Positions 1 to 11,809 of a stretch of 64,000 bases of DNA are shown here, piece after piece. The position numbers and the translations under genes were made by a program. A model generated the notes under the pieces. That model was not told the DNA's origin, did not search any database, and was given only the letters and a program-made list of their open reading frames with translations. Location: positions 202,645-266,644 of the forward strand of contig NW_019775608.1 in the NCBI RefSeq assembly GCF_001039355.2, read 5' to 3'. Each line of letters opens with the position of its first letter. Positions within the stretch are counted from its first letter, which is position 1. This DNA comes from Lingula anatina. Taxonomy: Eukaryota > Brachiopoda > Lingulata > Lingulida > Lingulidae.

Positions 1-15
1 TGTTTTATGTTTCAG

Positions 16-2140
16 AGCAACCCCAGCTCTCTACTCACCACGATAAACTTGTGCTGGAGGCCCACCACGCTTTCCTACACGAGAACGCGCTCAGTCCCAT
101 GGTGTTCCCCAGTCTACGGTAGGCTGACACGTGATAACATACATATATATATACCTATGGAAAATAGCACTCACGAAAAGCGCTGAAATTTCCGACAACT
201 TTTAGATGACTTAACCTTAAAATGGCTTCCCTCCCTGTCTTATTCGGGCCCACAGTACAGGTGCTCTACTGTATATATACCGGGTACCTACTTTCTTGTA
301 ACACCAACTGCATATACATGTACGCTACTGGTTGCAGAAATAACAAATTATAACTCTAGTTGTTCGTTCAATTTAACAATGCTATAAGAATATTTTGTAA
401 ACTATTTTTCATGAAATGTACATTTCTATACCCACCATATGAGTACAAATTGGCAAAACTGAAAACATTGAATAGCATTGTGATTAAATTTGTATCATAT
501 GAAAAGATTTATTTCCTAACTGTTAAGTATACTTGCTTCTTGAGGTTTAAAAATAAAAAACAAATTAAAAAAATTACTTTTTTCAGAAAATTTGAAACTG
601 AAGTGATATCTATGAGCGCCAACATGCTTCACGGGGATGGTCACGTGGTCGGTTCTCTTACGTCAGGAGGCACGGAAAGCATTCTTATGGCGGTAAAAAC
701 GTACAGGGACAGGGCAAGGAAACTTTTCCCTCACATCAAAGTTCCAAACATGGTAGGTAAACTGTAGATATATATTGCAGTATAGATTTAAACAAATGTT
801 TGTTTTTTTTAAAGTCAAAATGATATAAACGCTAAGAATCATCCCAGTATCAACACTATTTTGCAATAAAATTGTATTAGAAATTAGTGACATTACAGCC
901 TTACAAGAAATAAAATGAAATTTATAACGTAAAAATAAATAATACGAAGAGGTAAAATATTCATAATACCTTCCCCTGTGTTGACAGCGCTGTTTGATTG
1001 CTGCAGGTAGCACCCGTCACTATCCACCCGGCGTTCGTGAAGGCGGCCCATTACTTCGGTCTGGAGCTGGTCACAGTGGCCGTAGACCAGAGATCTCAGA
1101 GACCAGACATGGCGGAGTATGAACAGGTGAGGTCATTACATCAGTCTGGAGCTGGTCAGTGAACCATCGATTTCAGAGACATGAACACGTGAAGACGGTA
1201 GTCAGGGGGCGTGGTTTGTAAATTGAGAGAGTATGAGTGTATGTTTGAGTGTGACGCGTGTGTGTGAGCGTGTGTTTGTTGGGGTTCCACCAGTAATATC
1301 ACTAATTGTGACTGCCCTGAGGTGCTGTTGAGAAAATTCTCAGACCTGGTGATTGTGGTGCATTGGGCCCCAAAGTGGATCCCATACTTGCTTACATTCC
1401 TAAAGAAAAGTCGAGACTTGAAGAGAAAATTAAATTCGTGAAACTTTAGTATCCTTGTATTGTTTTAATAAACGTATTTTAATTGGTTTGTTTTAATAAA
1501 CAGTAACTTCTTATACATCGGATGTCCTTTTGATACTGTATATTGGCCAACCACGCATTGTGCTAAAAACTTTCACATTAAATTTCAATAAATTATTCAC
1601 TTACTCATTTGGTTGCAGGCGATCACTGCGCAGACGATCGTCCTCCTGGCGTCCGCACCCCAGTACTGTCATGGCGTCGTGGACCCTATTCCTGAGATCT
1701 CTGAGATTGCCGTCAGACGCGGCCTACCTCTACATGTTGACGCTTGTGTTGGTGGTTATATGTTGCCATGGTAGTATTCATTCTGTATTCACTGTAGAGT
1801 TGAGTTAATTTTCGTCTCCATGGTACAGCTATCATCAGAAAGGAGGTCAGTTGTACAGGGGTGTAAAGAAACAAGTGGTACTGCTATTACATGTATATTA
1901 TTGTATTACTTAACTAGGACCTTCTTGGGGTCGAGTTGTTAAATGTATCTGATTTACTCGAGTTTTAGTGGGTGTTACAGTATTGTCTGTTACATGTGTT
2001 ATGGTGTGTGCATACAGTTTTTTTTTACATAATATTGCAGGGTTGAAAAATTGGGCTACCAGGTCCCAGAGTTCGACTTCCGGTTGCCTGGCGTGACGTC
2101 AATGTCAGCTGACCTCCATAAGTATGGGTATACGTTCAAA
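16..2140 (+). CDS. SGPL1: Sphingosine-1-phosphate lyase, partial (five exons, joined)
   Basis: PLP-dependent ER enzyme that cleaves sphingosine-1-phosphate to a fatty aldehyde and phosphoethanolamine. Exons read at 16-118, 587-752, 1007-1126, 1619-1754 and 2041-2140, with AG acceptors and GT donors. In order they give [20 protein letters not shown], then the PLP-binding [13 protein letters not shown] block, [19 protein letters not shown], the [22 protein letters not shown] block and SADLHKYGY. The lysine of HKYG is the expected Schiff-base lysine of the family. The order and spacing match animal SGPL1. The membrane-anchor exons lie before the window. The exons after the lysine (human FFVDTDWQGG onward) are not found. 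Between the fourth and fifth exons about six residues and one base of phase are missing, so a micro-exon was lost or not recognised. Identity is firm; completeness is not. Confidence 0.93.
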
Positions 2141-2590
2141 GTGAGTATAATTGTTGAGTTAACTCGCGGTCAGTCTGAATATGTTCCTATCCTACGGCAG
2201 CAAATCTTCAGTCGCTCAGTTGGAAGGATGTGGAGTATATCTGTATATACTGGTTGTGCTCATAATTCGCGCGACAATCCGTATGCGTATACTCCATGTA
2301 CGTATTTACTCTGTACTCACGCCCCCTGAGAGACAATGGGTTGTTTTGATAAACTACAAAAGCCTGTGCGGGTAGCAAACAATAGCGACGTGGACTCATA
2401 CAGGGCCTAAGCGCACAGGGGGAGGAGAGCATATGTAAATTATTGTACGGGCGACCCTTGGAGACGGGAGTTCTTCCTCGCCAAGCGCGACGGGAAGTAA
2501 ATTGATGCGCGCTATAATCCGACTTAATTAACAGCTTTCAACTTGGCAGTATTGCACCTTGCTCTAGGCTGAATGTCGACCTGCCGTCTC
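2141..2590. other. Non-coding stretch after the SGPL1 lysine exon
   Basis: No exon with S1P-lyase similarity, no RNA gene and no clear repeat was seen. The sequence becomes GC-richer near 2390-2530. It ends at the reverse-transcriptase fragment. Confidence 0.4.
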
Positions 2591-2710
2591 GTTGTTTTGT
2601 TTGCTTCTTACAATCAGGGGAATGGGCCTCTGCTATTTAATACGTTTGAAGGATTTTTTTTATAGTTTTGGTGAATTTCTCGAGCGATCAGTCTGTGGCC
2701 CATACCTATN

Positions 2711-3288
2711 GCCTGAAGTCCATCCGGGCTCTCTGATACTAGTACGAGGTCATCCGCGTACATTAAACAACTAAGAGGTTTATCCCTAAGGTGAACAGGG
2801 TTGTATTTTTCATTGTTGCTGAACAGGTCGGGAATGTCCCTAATAAAAATGTTAAACAGTAAGGGACTGAGGACGCAGCCCTGTTTGACACCTACACTTG
2901 TATTGATGACGTTTGTCAGTCCCCCTGGTGTTTTTACAGTAAACTGGACAGATTTATACATATTACTTATTATATTTAGAAAGAGATTTCCTACCCCTGC
3001 CAGCTGTAGTTTATATAATAAGGCATTTCTCCATACTGTATCGTAGGCGCTTGAAAAATCTACGAAACATACATATAGTTTATTTTTATCCATTTTATTT
3101 AGGTATTTATCGATGAGAGATTTGAGTACTAGCATATGGTCGACTGTACGTGCCCCTCTTTTAAAGCCAATTTGATTAGTAGGGATCGTGCTATTTTTAA
3201 AAGTAAATGATGTGAGTCTATTATTAAGTATTTTGCAAAATAATTTACATAAGTTACTGGATACAGCTATCCCTCTATCCCTGTACAT
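2711..3288 (-). pseudogene. Non-LTR reverse transcriptase fragment
   Basis: The minus strand reads about 190 residues of a LINE-type reverse transcriptase. It begins near RGIAVSSNLCKLFCKILNN, continues through QIGFKRGARTVDHM, the catalytic VCFVDFSSAYDTVW block, GVKQGCVLSPLLFNIF, and ends after the CLMYADDLVLVSES active-site block. The fragment lacks the endonuclease, fingers start and C terminus. At 2710 there is a single undetermined base, and beyond it similarity to reverse transcriptase stops abruptly. That suggests an assembly join or a truncated insertion. It lies antisense to the SGPL1 exons, in what would be their downstream intron. It differs clearly from the LINE at 13280-20793. Confidence 0.9.
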
Positions 3289-3289
3289 G

Positions 3290-5546
3290 TATGTTGTTTT
3301 CGTGGAGACGAAGCTGGTTTCGAAAGGAACCTAAATAGCGATAATTAAAACCACAGCTGGGTAAGCTACCTGGTCATTGTAATAAGTGATAGATACAATA
3401 CAAGTCGCCGAACTTGAAAAATAACGAGCGTAAATGTCGAGCCATAGGTTGAGTAATTTTCGGGTACAGCTCGGTGGCGAGTGTTGTATCTAGCTTAAAC
3501 CACAGCCTCTCATCGGTTAGTGCAATGTCCTCGCGATATATTACTGAATGCCAGCTGAGCGGTGGAAAATTAATTCCATGCAAAAATTCTTGTTGGGCAT
3601 TAGAAAAAATTATCAAAAATGACTTACGGGTGTGTCAATTTGCCTAAGGGCAAGGGCTTAAGTGTTTGTGCAAGATCGGTCACATAACTGCATTTGCTTA
3701 CTGCAACTCCTTGAATTATGAAATAGATTAATTAAAAAAAAGATCTTTAACTGATACGTGTGCAAATGCTGTGGAGGAGAGTTCGCCCAAACAAATCATT
3801 AAGGGTAAATGGCATTTGATTAGCCTTTGTCGTGAACACAATAACATCATGTATGAAGTAAGTCCAAATTAACAAAGTTTTAATTTTTTTCAATTTACTT
3901 CATGTATTATAACAAGAATAATTATCAATGTTGTTTTCATGTGTACATGTACGTCCTAGGGATGGATGGTGGGAGTAAAAAGACTGTCATACTTTTTTTG
4001 ATATCCCGCTTGTCGGCGGTGGAAATTACAATACAACGCTTTGTTTGCTGGTTAATGATCGCATTAAGGGGTGGCCGATTTCGCACCTTTTACATTTCAT
4101 TCAATGGCAGTAACAACTGGTAGTCGCCCCTTTGTTTCGTTGTCCAGTGTTACCTAATGACTGGGTTGTAATTGACCTTTATATTAAAAACTATTCCATT
4201 CTTTGTCTAGGTCTACTAGTATACATCCCAAGAGCGTTCTCAGGCAGCAATTGTTAATCATTAAACAATAGCGATAAAGCATCGGTTTCGGCAAATTTCA
4301 ATCTTTGGGGTCATCAACAGTGCCTAAATATTCAAGAGACACCAGTAAACTAAGTACTTTTTCGTTGGCAGTACTAGTGTCAGGGTGAACAAGAAGTTAT
4401 AACTTCTTGGGGTGAATCAAAATTTTCTCAATTAGGTGCTGGTAGGCTAATGAAAGACTAGGAAATAATCGTTTATTGCATCGAGAATTTAATCCTGTGC
4501 AACCTCCTACAAAATGAATATTTTACACTACTGCATGGGTCGTTATTCATAAAGAATGTTTTAACGTTTTATAAGGTTAATTTCACCAAAGAATCTGCTC
4601 TCCGTTATTTGTTTTATTTAGATTTGATTCATTTTATTTAAGAGAAGTCAACAGATAAAAGTGCAGCGAAAAGAAATAGAGGAAAGAGGAAACTATCAAG
4701 AAAAAGTGATGGGAATCCTTAATATTAAAAACATTTACGGGAAATAAGATTGATGTCCATATCTCCCCTCTTTTTCTACCAAGCCCGCTTGCTCAAACGA
4801 TTCATTCTTACTTCGGGGAAAACAAGTGATAAAATGCAGTAAATGTAGAAAAGAAGGACACGAACAAGAGAAGAGGGACGGGAGTCTTTAATATCAAAAT
4901 ATTTACGGGAAAAAGTATGTGAGAGTGATCTTTATCTTCCGTCTTTCTCTGCCAGGTCGTCTTCTCCAATGCAGGTGCTCTCCGCTAGTTTAAAAAATAT
5001 CTTTCTGCATAGACACCTTGACGAATGGTGATCGAATAATTTCCAGATAAAATGTTTAAATACTGTGGCAAGAAAAGGAGAGCCCCCCCCCCCCCCACCC
5101 CGACACCAAAACGCATATATTTACAGACCTAGGCAACTTTCTACGCGCCCTTCTTATCCGTGTAGCACACCAATTAGATTAAATCATCATCTGTGATAAT
5201 TTATCAAAATCGCATTATTAATAAAGATTTTCGTGCGCTAGATAAGACCCTACAAAGGAGGCAGCCTTTTGTAGACCTTAGATGTATTTTCCATGTGGCC
5301 TTCTGGTTTCGGACCTTAAGTCCTCTCTGTGTCTGTCTGTAAGACAAGAAAAGTTAATGCGCACATTTCTAAAGAATCACATTTGAAAGAAAATGCTGTC
5401 AAACGCATATTATTTACACTCGTAAATACTGTACAGAATCATCTCTCAAAAATTACGCTTACAGAAGGGCATTTTAAATTTTTATTCTCAATAAATTTAC
5501 GTTTTTTTAATAAGTAACATTTTATCTAATTAATACTGTCCATATA
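3290..5546. other. Non-coding AT-rich stretch
   Basis: No supported exon. There is a poly-C tract around 5084-5099, and two related segments near 4620-4760 and 4800-4920 (both with an aagaggaaaga...gggaatcttt core), which look like an old local duplication. Neither galactosyltransferase 5' exons nor S1P-lyase 3' exons were found. Confidence 0.4.
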
Positions 5547-7205
5547 CAGACTTGACATTTAATATGGAATATTTCAGTTTCGAATGTACGCCTAGGTGAA
5601 AATGCGTTTTTTTTTCACAAACTCCGATCTCATAGATGATATGTGAATGGAGAAGTGTGTAGTCAGGTGTGTCGCTACCAATTAAGTGATTACCAGGTTT
5701 GTTGCGCTGCTGCATTATGTAATATGCAGTGATATGATTGGGTAGTGCTCCTTTGGGCAGTTCAAAGCTAGGCTTTGGCAAAGCATGGTTCTGTCAAAAA
5801 AGTATCCATATGTCGGCAACTACTGCATAGAAAAATTTGAAAATTTGCAAGCAAGTCGTCGGGTTTGCAGTGTGTAAAATGAGCTATGCAGTGCTCTACA
5901 AATATGTTAATCTGTGGCAGAATGGCGGGAAAAAGACAGGCATTGCCAGGCAGGCAATTGCGCCAAACGAAACGGTCCGCACTGTTTTACAGAGTAATGC
6001 CCAGACTGATGTACCTACACAGAGGCCACACCCAATGTATTGAAATCTTACCACCAGGGTACAGGACCCACTGTCTTTCGGGATGTGCTGTTGCAAATAA
6101 ACAAAAACCACCAAGTCCGTTCAGAATGAGGGGTAAATTACCACCAAAACGCATTTTTCAAGGCCCTTAGCGAACACCAAACTGGTTTTAGCAGGTTTGA
6201 ATACCAGACGACCTCCGAGGAACCCACTGTAAACAGCAAAACATCGTTGTATGTTTCTCTATTGAATTGAGGACCTTGGCTGTTTCTGGGTTGAACACTG
6301 AAATCTCGTGGCTTTCTTTATTGAGGTCAGATTTCACCTGTACCGCTCAACAGTCAAAACAGAGTTTACAGACATCCAGAAGAGGCCAACGACGAAGCGT
6401 GTGCCGCGTCTAAAGTGACTAAGGTCATTAACAGCGTCAGTATTTGGAGTGGATACCACATTGGTGCCAAAACACCAATGGTAGTCATTGACGAAAACCT
6501 GAACCAGATCGATTAAAGAAATAATCTGGGAACCACTTGGCTATCATTTGATAGGGGACAACTTAGGAACAATTTTAGGTTGCATGGTGAGATTGCCGGT
6601 TCACACAGAGCACTTTTAATAGCAGTTTACTTACAGAACCAAGGGAATGAGCAGCTACCTTGGTCATCAAAATCGCCATATTTGAACCACAGAGACAATA
6701 TGTTGGTAGGCCGTTACTCTCCGAATCAATGGCCTACATATCCTACAACAATATTGGACCAAATTGGGCAGATTTTGACCGATGCATGGAATGTTATTCC
6801 AGATTAAACTTTAAAAACCTATCCCAAGGAATACCTTGCCACTTGAGAGCGCTAGTAGCAGCCAGAAGAAGTCAGGCGTAACAGCGACCGTTACTGTGAC
6901 TAGAAACTGACATGAGGGTCTTTTGTGGAGCGTTTAACTCTTTTACAGACAATAATTTGGAAAATATGGAGGTCCAAAATATCCCTTTTAATGGTTGTCG
7001 TATGACATAGAATAGGCAATGTGTTTTTGTTTGCTTTTCTGGCGAATTCCATTGATGAACTGATGTCACAATGACATCAAAGAGATAATTAAAAGTTATT
7101 AAAGCACGATTTTCATCCTTATTTTCATTTATCAGTCTGCAAAATAGGAAAAAACTGATGAAAAATGATTTGGAAAAAAATATTCCATATTAAATGTCAA
7201 GTCTG
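5547..7205 (+). mobile_element. Tc1/mariner element, degenerate, copy 1
   Basis: A 1.66-kb element flanked by TA dinucleotides (5545-5546 and 7206-7207). Its terminal inverted repeats begin CAGACTTGACATTTAATATG and run about 28 bp. Length, TA duplication and TIRs fit a Tc1-like DNA transposon. Transposase relics read on the plus strand: a helix-turn-helix-like LYKYVNLWQNGGKKT near 5886-5960, and a C-terminal LPWSSKSPYLN block near 6655-6700 followed by DAWNVIPD, which matches the Tc1 LPWPARSPDLN...WNAIP region. Several frameshifts and stops break the gene, so it is not autonomous. A second copy lies inverted at 51950-53536. Confidence 0.88.
5837..6807 (+). pseudogene. Tc1-like transposase relic
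   Basis: Open pieces at about 5837-6043 and 6580-6807 carry the N-terminal DNA-binding region (YVNLWQNGGKKTGIARQ) and the C-terminal catalytic-domain end (LPWSSKSPYLN, then DAWNVIPD). The usual LNPIEHLWD box is shifted and altered to LNHRDNMLVG. The middle region with the first two catalytic aspartates is unreadable in one frame. It is a decayed DD34E-type transposase. Confidence 0.8.
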
Positions 7206-7207
7206 TA

Positions 7208-8060
7208 TTTAAATTCAAAACTAATGAAAGTGAATTATATTGTGTAGAATATTTACAAATTCCATTCATGTGTTCAAAGTCTAAAACAAAAAGGTTAAGC
7301 AAACAAAACATGATCGATGCAAACTTTTTGAAATATATATTTTGCATGCTGAAATAGGATTTTAATAGTATAACACTGGAACTATAATTGGCTTTTCATG
7401 CATGTTAGATTTTCAATTTCAAACTTGTTATTTGTATTTTATTAAAGAAAATTTAAAAACTAGTTGTTGATCAATTTAAAAAGACAGAATTGGAATTGGA
7501 ATTGGGTTATGCGGTAGATCTTACTCTAATGACTGGTGATGGAGCAAAGGCTTTTTATGTGATATTGTACTGTCTGTACACAGGCAGAGACACATCGATT
7601 CCTTGCAATTTATAAATAAATGATTTTTATGTTTGAAGATGAAATGGTTTTAGTCGTTGAGACTTATTAGACGACAAATAATTTATATACGTTTAAGCAT
7701 CAGCGAATTAGAATATAAAAGCTTTGAGGTGCCTATGCTAATGCTTAGCAACGAAAATATAAACGTCGATGTTTTATATTACCGAGCGGTAACTTTTTTA
7801 TCAGCACAAGGGTAGATGCATTACTGAATAATAAGATACAGGAAAAAACTCATTCTCGGGATATGGAAAATTGTAAACCCTTACTAAGCCACTTATTATT
7901 TCAAGACCATTGATTGACAATATTATGCAATTCTCAGTTCTGAAACACTTCCAACAGGTATAGATAAGCTCCAATCTGACGAGTTCTCAAGACCATTGAT
8001 TGAAAGCTTAAGGCAATTTAAAGACAGATGTGCACTGATATGACAGGCAATATATTTATT
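7208..8060. other. Non-coding AT-rich stretch
   Basis: No exon, RNA gene or recognisable transposon was seen in this interval. Confidence 0.4.
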
Positions 8061-8065
8061 TAGGT

Positions 8066-8176
8066 CCCGGTGTAACGAAGGTCCGTGTAACAGAAAGTCT
8101 GCGCTTCATATACAGGGGTAGTTATAATGGTTAGGGTTAGTCTGACCTAAGTAGGTCAAAATCTAGAGCGAGGCTT
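8066..8176 (-). repeat. Interspersed repeat R3, short copy
   Basis: This stretch is the reverse complement of the repeat at about 43100-43210. Shared landmarks are tctagattttgacc, the acttaggtcagactaaccct block, aaccattataacta and cacggacctt. It is one of three members seen in the window (also 42918-43240 and 54580-54955). Confidence 0.75.
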
Positions 8177-8550
8177 ACGTCCGCATTTGTATGATTTTAT
8201 CCTTCATATTGTTCAACTGTAAAATTGTCATGGAAAAAAAACAATGCCCAATAATTCACTACTCCCAGAAATTCGTGCACTTTTTAAAATTTGAATGGAC
8301 TGGGAATTCTGGTACTGCGTTGCACTTTGCATAGTCAACGCGAATATCGGTTTTTGAAACTACATACCCCAACTACCTGACCTCTCTTTGCGATATGAAA
8401 CGTTTCGATAATGTCAAGTCCACTTTTCTCAACATTTGTAAAACTGACATCTACATCGCTAAGGTGATCGTCTAAAGTGTGGCTACTATGATGTCATCTA
8501 AAAATTGAAAGAGTGATTCTTTGCTATAATCCCCAAACTGCATTTTCTTA

Positions 8551-8776
8551 GAGACCATTCCCACAGATATTTAGATCGATCTATCCCCCTGGAGAGTCTC
8601 ACTAGATTGCTGTCAGCTTAACCGGCTTTAATGTCTGTCCCGCCTACTAAAAGCTGTAAGGGGGTAATTAACTTTTGTGCGCGCTCGGCTCCCGGAAGCT
8701 GACAGCAATTTAGCGTGAACCCCTAGGGAGTTAGGTCGATCCAGATAGATCGATCTTAATCTGTGGGAACCCAGTC
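8551..8776. mobile_element. Foldback MITE family H1, complete copy
   Basis: A near-palindromic 226-bp element. The left arm reads gaccattcccacagat, then agatcgatc, and the right arm ends with atctgtgggaacccagtc. The arms also share ctagattgctgtcagctt and aagctgacagcaatttagcg. It is flanked by TTA on both sides (8548-8550 and 8777-8779). A TTA/TAA duplication with imperfect inverted repeats suggests a non-autonomous PIF/Harbinger-type element. Relatives lie near 30985, 43624, 44008, 51111 and 63835. Confidence 0.82.
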
Positions 8777-8779
8777 TTA

Positions 8780-9226
8780 TCCTTCATTCCCTGCTCATTT
8801 GACTAGTTGACATCTCCGTTTCTGATAGTATGCGGTTGTTATCGGTTTTTTGTCCTATGATCGTTACTTCTCTATCTGACATTTTAAGTCAAATGTCCCT
8901 TTTTCTTTTCAGTCCTCCGCCTCTATGACGATAGTATTGACTTTTGATTTTGTTGTTACAGAGGGTATAAAACACGACACCTTTACATTCTTTCGGTCTA
9001 TTTATTTACTACCAGGCCTCTTAAACGATAATTGCCGTTTTCTAACATGAGCCTTAGATTTTGAAGCACAAATGCACAAATTAACGACTCCAGCCACGAT
9101 TTAACTACCCCAACGTAAAATTACTAGCCACAAGCTTAGCGTTTCATTACAATTATAATAATGTTTGACAAAATGTTATATTATTATTCATTACAATATT
9201 TGACTTTTCCTTATTCCCACTGCTAG
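8780..9226 (+). other. Putative intron upstream of the galactosyltransferase
   Basis: No coding similarity was found. It ends in the acceptor tgctag used by the first visible galactosyltransferase exon. Confidence 0.4.
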
Positions 9227-11806
9227 GCTAAAGGTTGCAAATTCAATCGAGGTATGCTGATGAACATCGGGTTTCTAGAAGCGATGAAACGCGGGAATTT
9301 TTCCTGCATTGTATTTCACGACGTGGACCTTCTTCCCGAGATGGACGATAATCTGTATAGCTGCTCCGTCACACCCAAACACATGTCCGTGAATATAGAT
9401 AAATTTGACTACAGGTACATGTGGCTTTTTTAAATTTTGGAGAATGCAAATAAAGTTAATTGCAATTACTCAAGAGCGCAACTCGAAATTATTTGTGATA
9501 TTTAACTAAAATGGGTTTGATATTAGGCCTCCTCTTTTATTATTATTATTATTATTATTATTGAAAAAAAGAAACTCACAAAGCATACTATAAATGTAAC
9601 CTGAGTTTAGAAACAACGGGAGGGGGTGTCTTCATTGTACCGATTCATATATTGTATGCCGGCACTTAGAAGTGGAACATTGACAGTGAAATGAATATCT
9701 TTTTGATATGCATGTACATATCGGAAAAGAAAGGGAGCAGATCTGATCTGAAGCTTATTATATATAGTAATGAGAAAATATAACAGATTTTTTTAAATGT
9801 AAGAAATCTTTGTGTACATGCCAGACGCTGTTGTTGGCCTTTTATAGCGTTTGAAAAATTCGTTCTGTTTTAAAATTAAGTAATTTGATAAGATATTCTA
9901 ATAGGATTTTATATTGATTTTGGTAAATCCGCCAAGGGATTATGTTTCCAAAACCAGTCTTCTGTTGATGAGATGCTGAGAACTAAGAACTTTAATTGGA
10001 TCATCTTTTCATACGTCTCTTTCTTACCTTTTCATTTGAAGAATACCGTACGACAGCCTGTTTGGAGGTGTTGTGGCATTTAGCAAGGATCACTTCAAAT
10101 TCATAAACGGTTTTCCAAACAGGTATTTTGGTTGGGGCGGAGAAGATGATGATATCAAACGACGGTAAGTTCCGTGTCAATTGTTGATCGTCATGGGCTT
10201 ACTCGGGTCTTGGCGACTAATCTTTTAGGGGCCGTTACCAATGAATTTTGTGGACCGAGCTAATGCACACTTACTTTATAGGGACTCTTGCTGAATGCAA
10301 TCAGATTAACAGACTAACACGCCTCTTCTTGTTTCAAACGTATAATCACCAGCTTTTTTATATTCTACTCAACGCCTGGAGGAGGCAAGTAAGTCTGACT
10401 GAATTCAGCTAGAGTCCCCGTGGAGTTAGTGTGCATCAGCTAGGTACACAATTTTTTTTGTAAATTGTCCTTTTAACGTTTTCTGATGACCTGCACCCGT
10501 TTTTGACGTAGCTGCCTTCAAAAACACAAATCTGCCAGTGTTGAGTTTTTTCATACTTCTTATTATACAATTATAAATAGATTAAACTCTAAAGCCAATA
10601 CGGTTTTTGCTTCTTTATCTGATTGCTAAATAACTCACGCTTTTGTCCGTCTACAGTATATCCACCAGTTTTTCTATCTGTTTCTTCCGTCCGTCCGTCC
10701 GTCCAACTGTCCATGGTTCTTTATTTTTCAGGGTGGACAACCGTGGCTTAACAGTGATCCGGCCACCCGACAGTGTAGCAAGGTACTCCATGCTGAAACA
10801 CGGTGCAGAAGCCGGCAACAAAGCGAACCCAATAAGGTTTATAACGCTTTTAAGATATAGATAAATACATATATAGTAGTTCTCTTTAAAGCTATGATCA
10901 TGTGTCACATTGGTGTATAGAAGGAATTTTCACTAAAACGATGATGGCTTAATCACTTTCAGTACCCATAACGGGTATCCAGACCCATCATTCTCAGTAG
11001 TTTTTTTTTCTTGTCGCAAACTTACTAAAAAACCTAGCACTCACGTGAAATATTTCTACTAGTGACATAACGCCACCTGTGTTGCTCTGAGACAGATGAA
11101 GATGGCCGATGGCACGCAGAAGTATTTCACGTGTGTAATAAGTTTTTTATATAGTTTTTGACAAAGGAGTTTTTTCATTTCCACACGCTGTACATCTGAC
11201 GCGCTTAAATGCATTGTAAAAATATACCTCAGCCTACGGTTCAGCACATACTGCATAGACATGATTTAAGACTTCAAATATTCTCTTTTAGGCATTTTGA
11301 ATTGAAACGTGCATTGGAGGTCCAAAAGGTAGATGGTCTCAGCTCAATGGTATTCAATCCCAATATGTACAAAGTACTGGATACAAAACTCATGGATCTA
11401 TACACAAAAATAACCGTCGAGATTCACAAAATTGAAGTATTAAAGGTACCCTTTGTTCGTTTGTTTATTAACGTTCTGTTAAAAAAGTAAAAAAGAAATT
11501 AAAGAAAATAGATTTGTAAAGATATATTTGTAAGAATGCATGCTTGCAGAAGTAGATGCACAGCTCAAGCGTAAGCAGAGAAAATTATTTCAGAGATTTT
11601 ATATCATTAAATCATTATTCTCAACTTAAAGTTTGACTTTTAATTCAAATAAGTAAAAAAAGGTGAACAGTCGATATCCACTTGAAAAATATATAATTTA
11701 CTATGCGCATATTTTTCAGGTACTTCCAACTTTGTTCCCGATTAGGCCACGTCACTCTTGGATTTCTTCAAAATTTAGAAAATTTATAGCAAAGGAGAAA
11801 ACTTAG
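9227..11806 (+). CDS. Beta-1,4-galactosyltransferase-like, catalytic C-terminal half (joined exons)
   Basis: Golgi type-II glycosyltransferase (GT7) that transfers galactose or GalNAc to GlcNAc. Exons: 9227-9414, 10042-10164, 10732-10836, 11292-11445 and a likely last exon 11720-11806, all in compatible phase. The protein shows KFNRGMLMNIGF, the metal-binding CIVFHDVDLLPEMDDNLY, HMSVNIDKFDYR, FGGVVAFSKDHF, INGFPNRYFGWGGEDDD and a C-terminal YTKITVEI block, all GT7 signatures in order. If the donor at 11445 is not used, the reading continues to a stop at 11488-11490. The terminal exon at 11720 has a good polypyrimidine tract and a tag stop at 11804. The transmembrane anchor and the UDP-binding PYRDR-type exons are not in the window. 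The nearest family members are invertebrate B4GALT and bre-4-type enzymes; the paralogue cannot be chosen. Confidence 0.92.
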
Positions 11807-11809
11807 CAT

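Noticed and set aside
3374-3616. 80-codon minus frame upstream of the reverse-transcriptase fragment
   Set aside because: No similarity to LINE proteins and no splice context.
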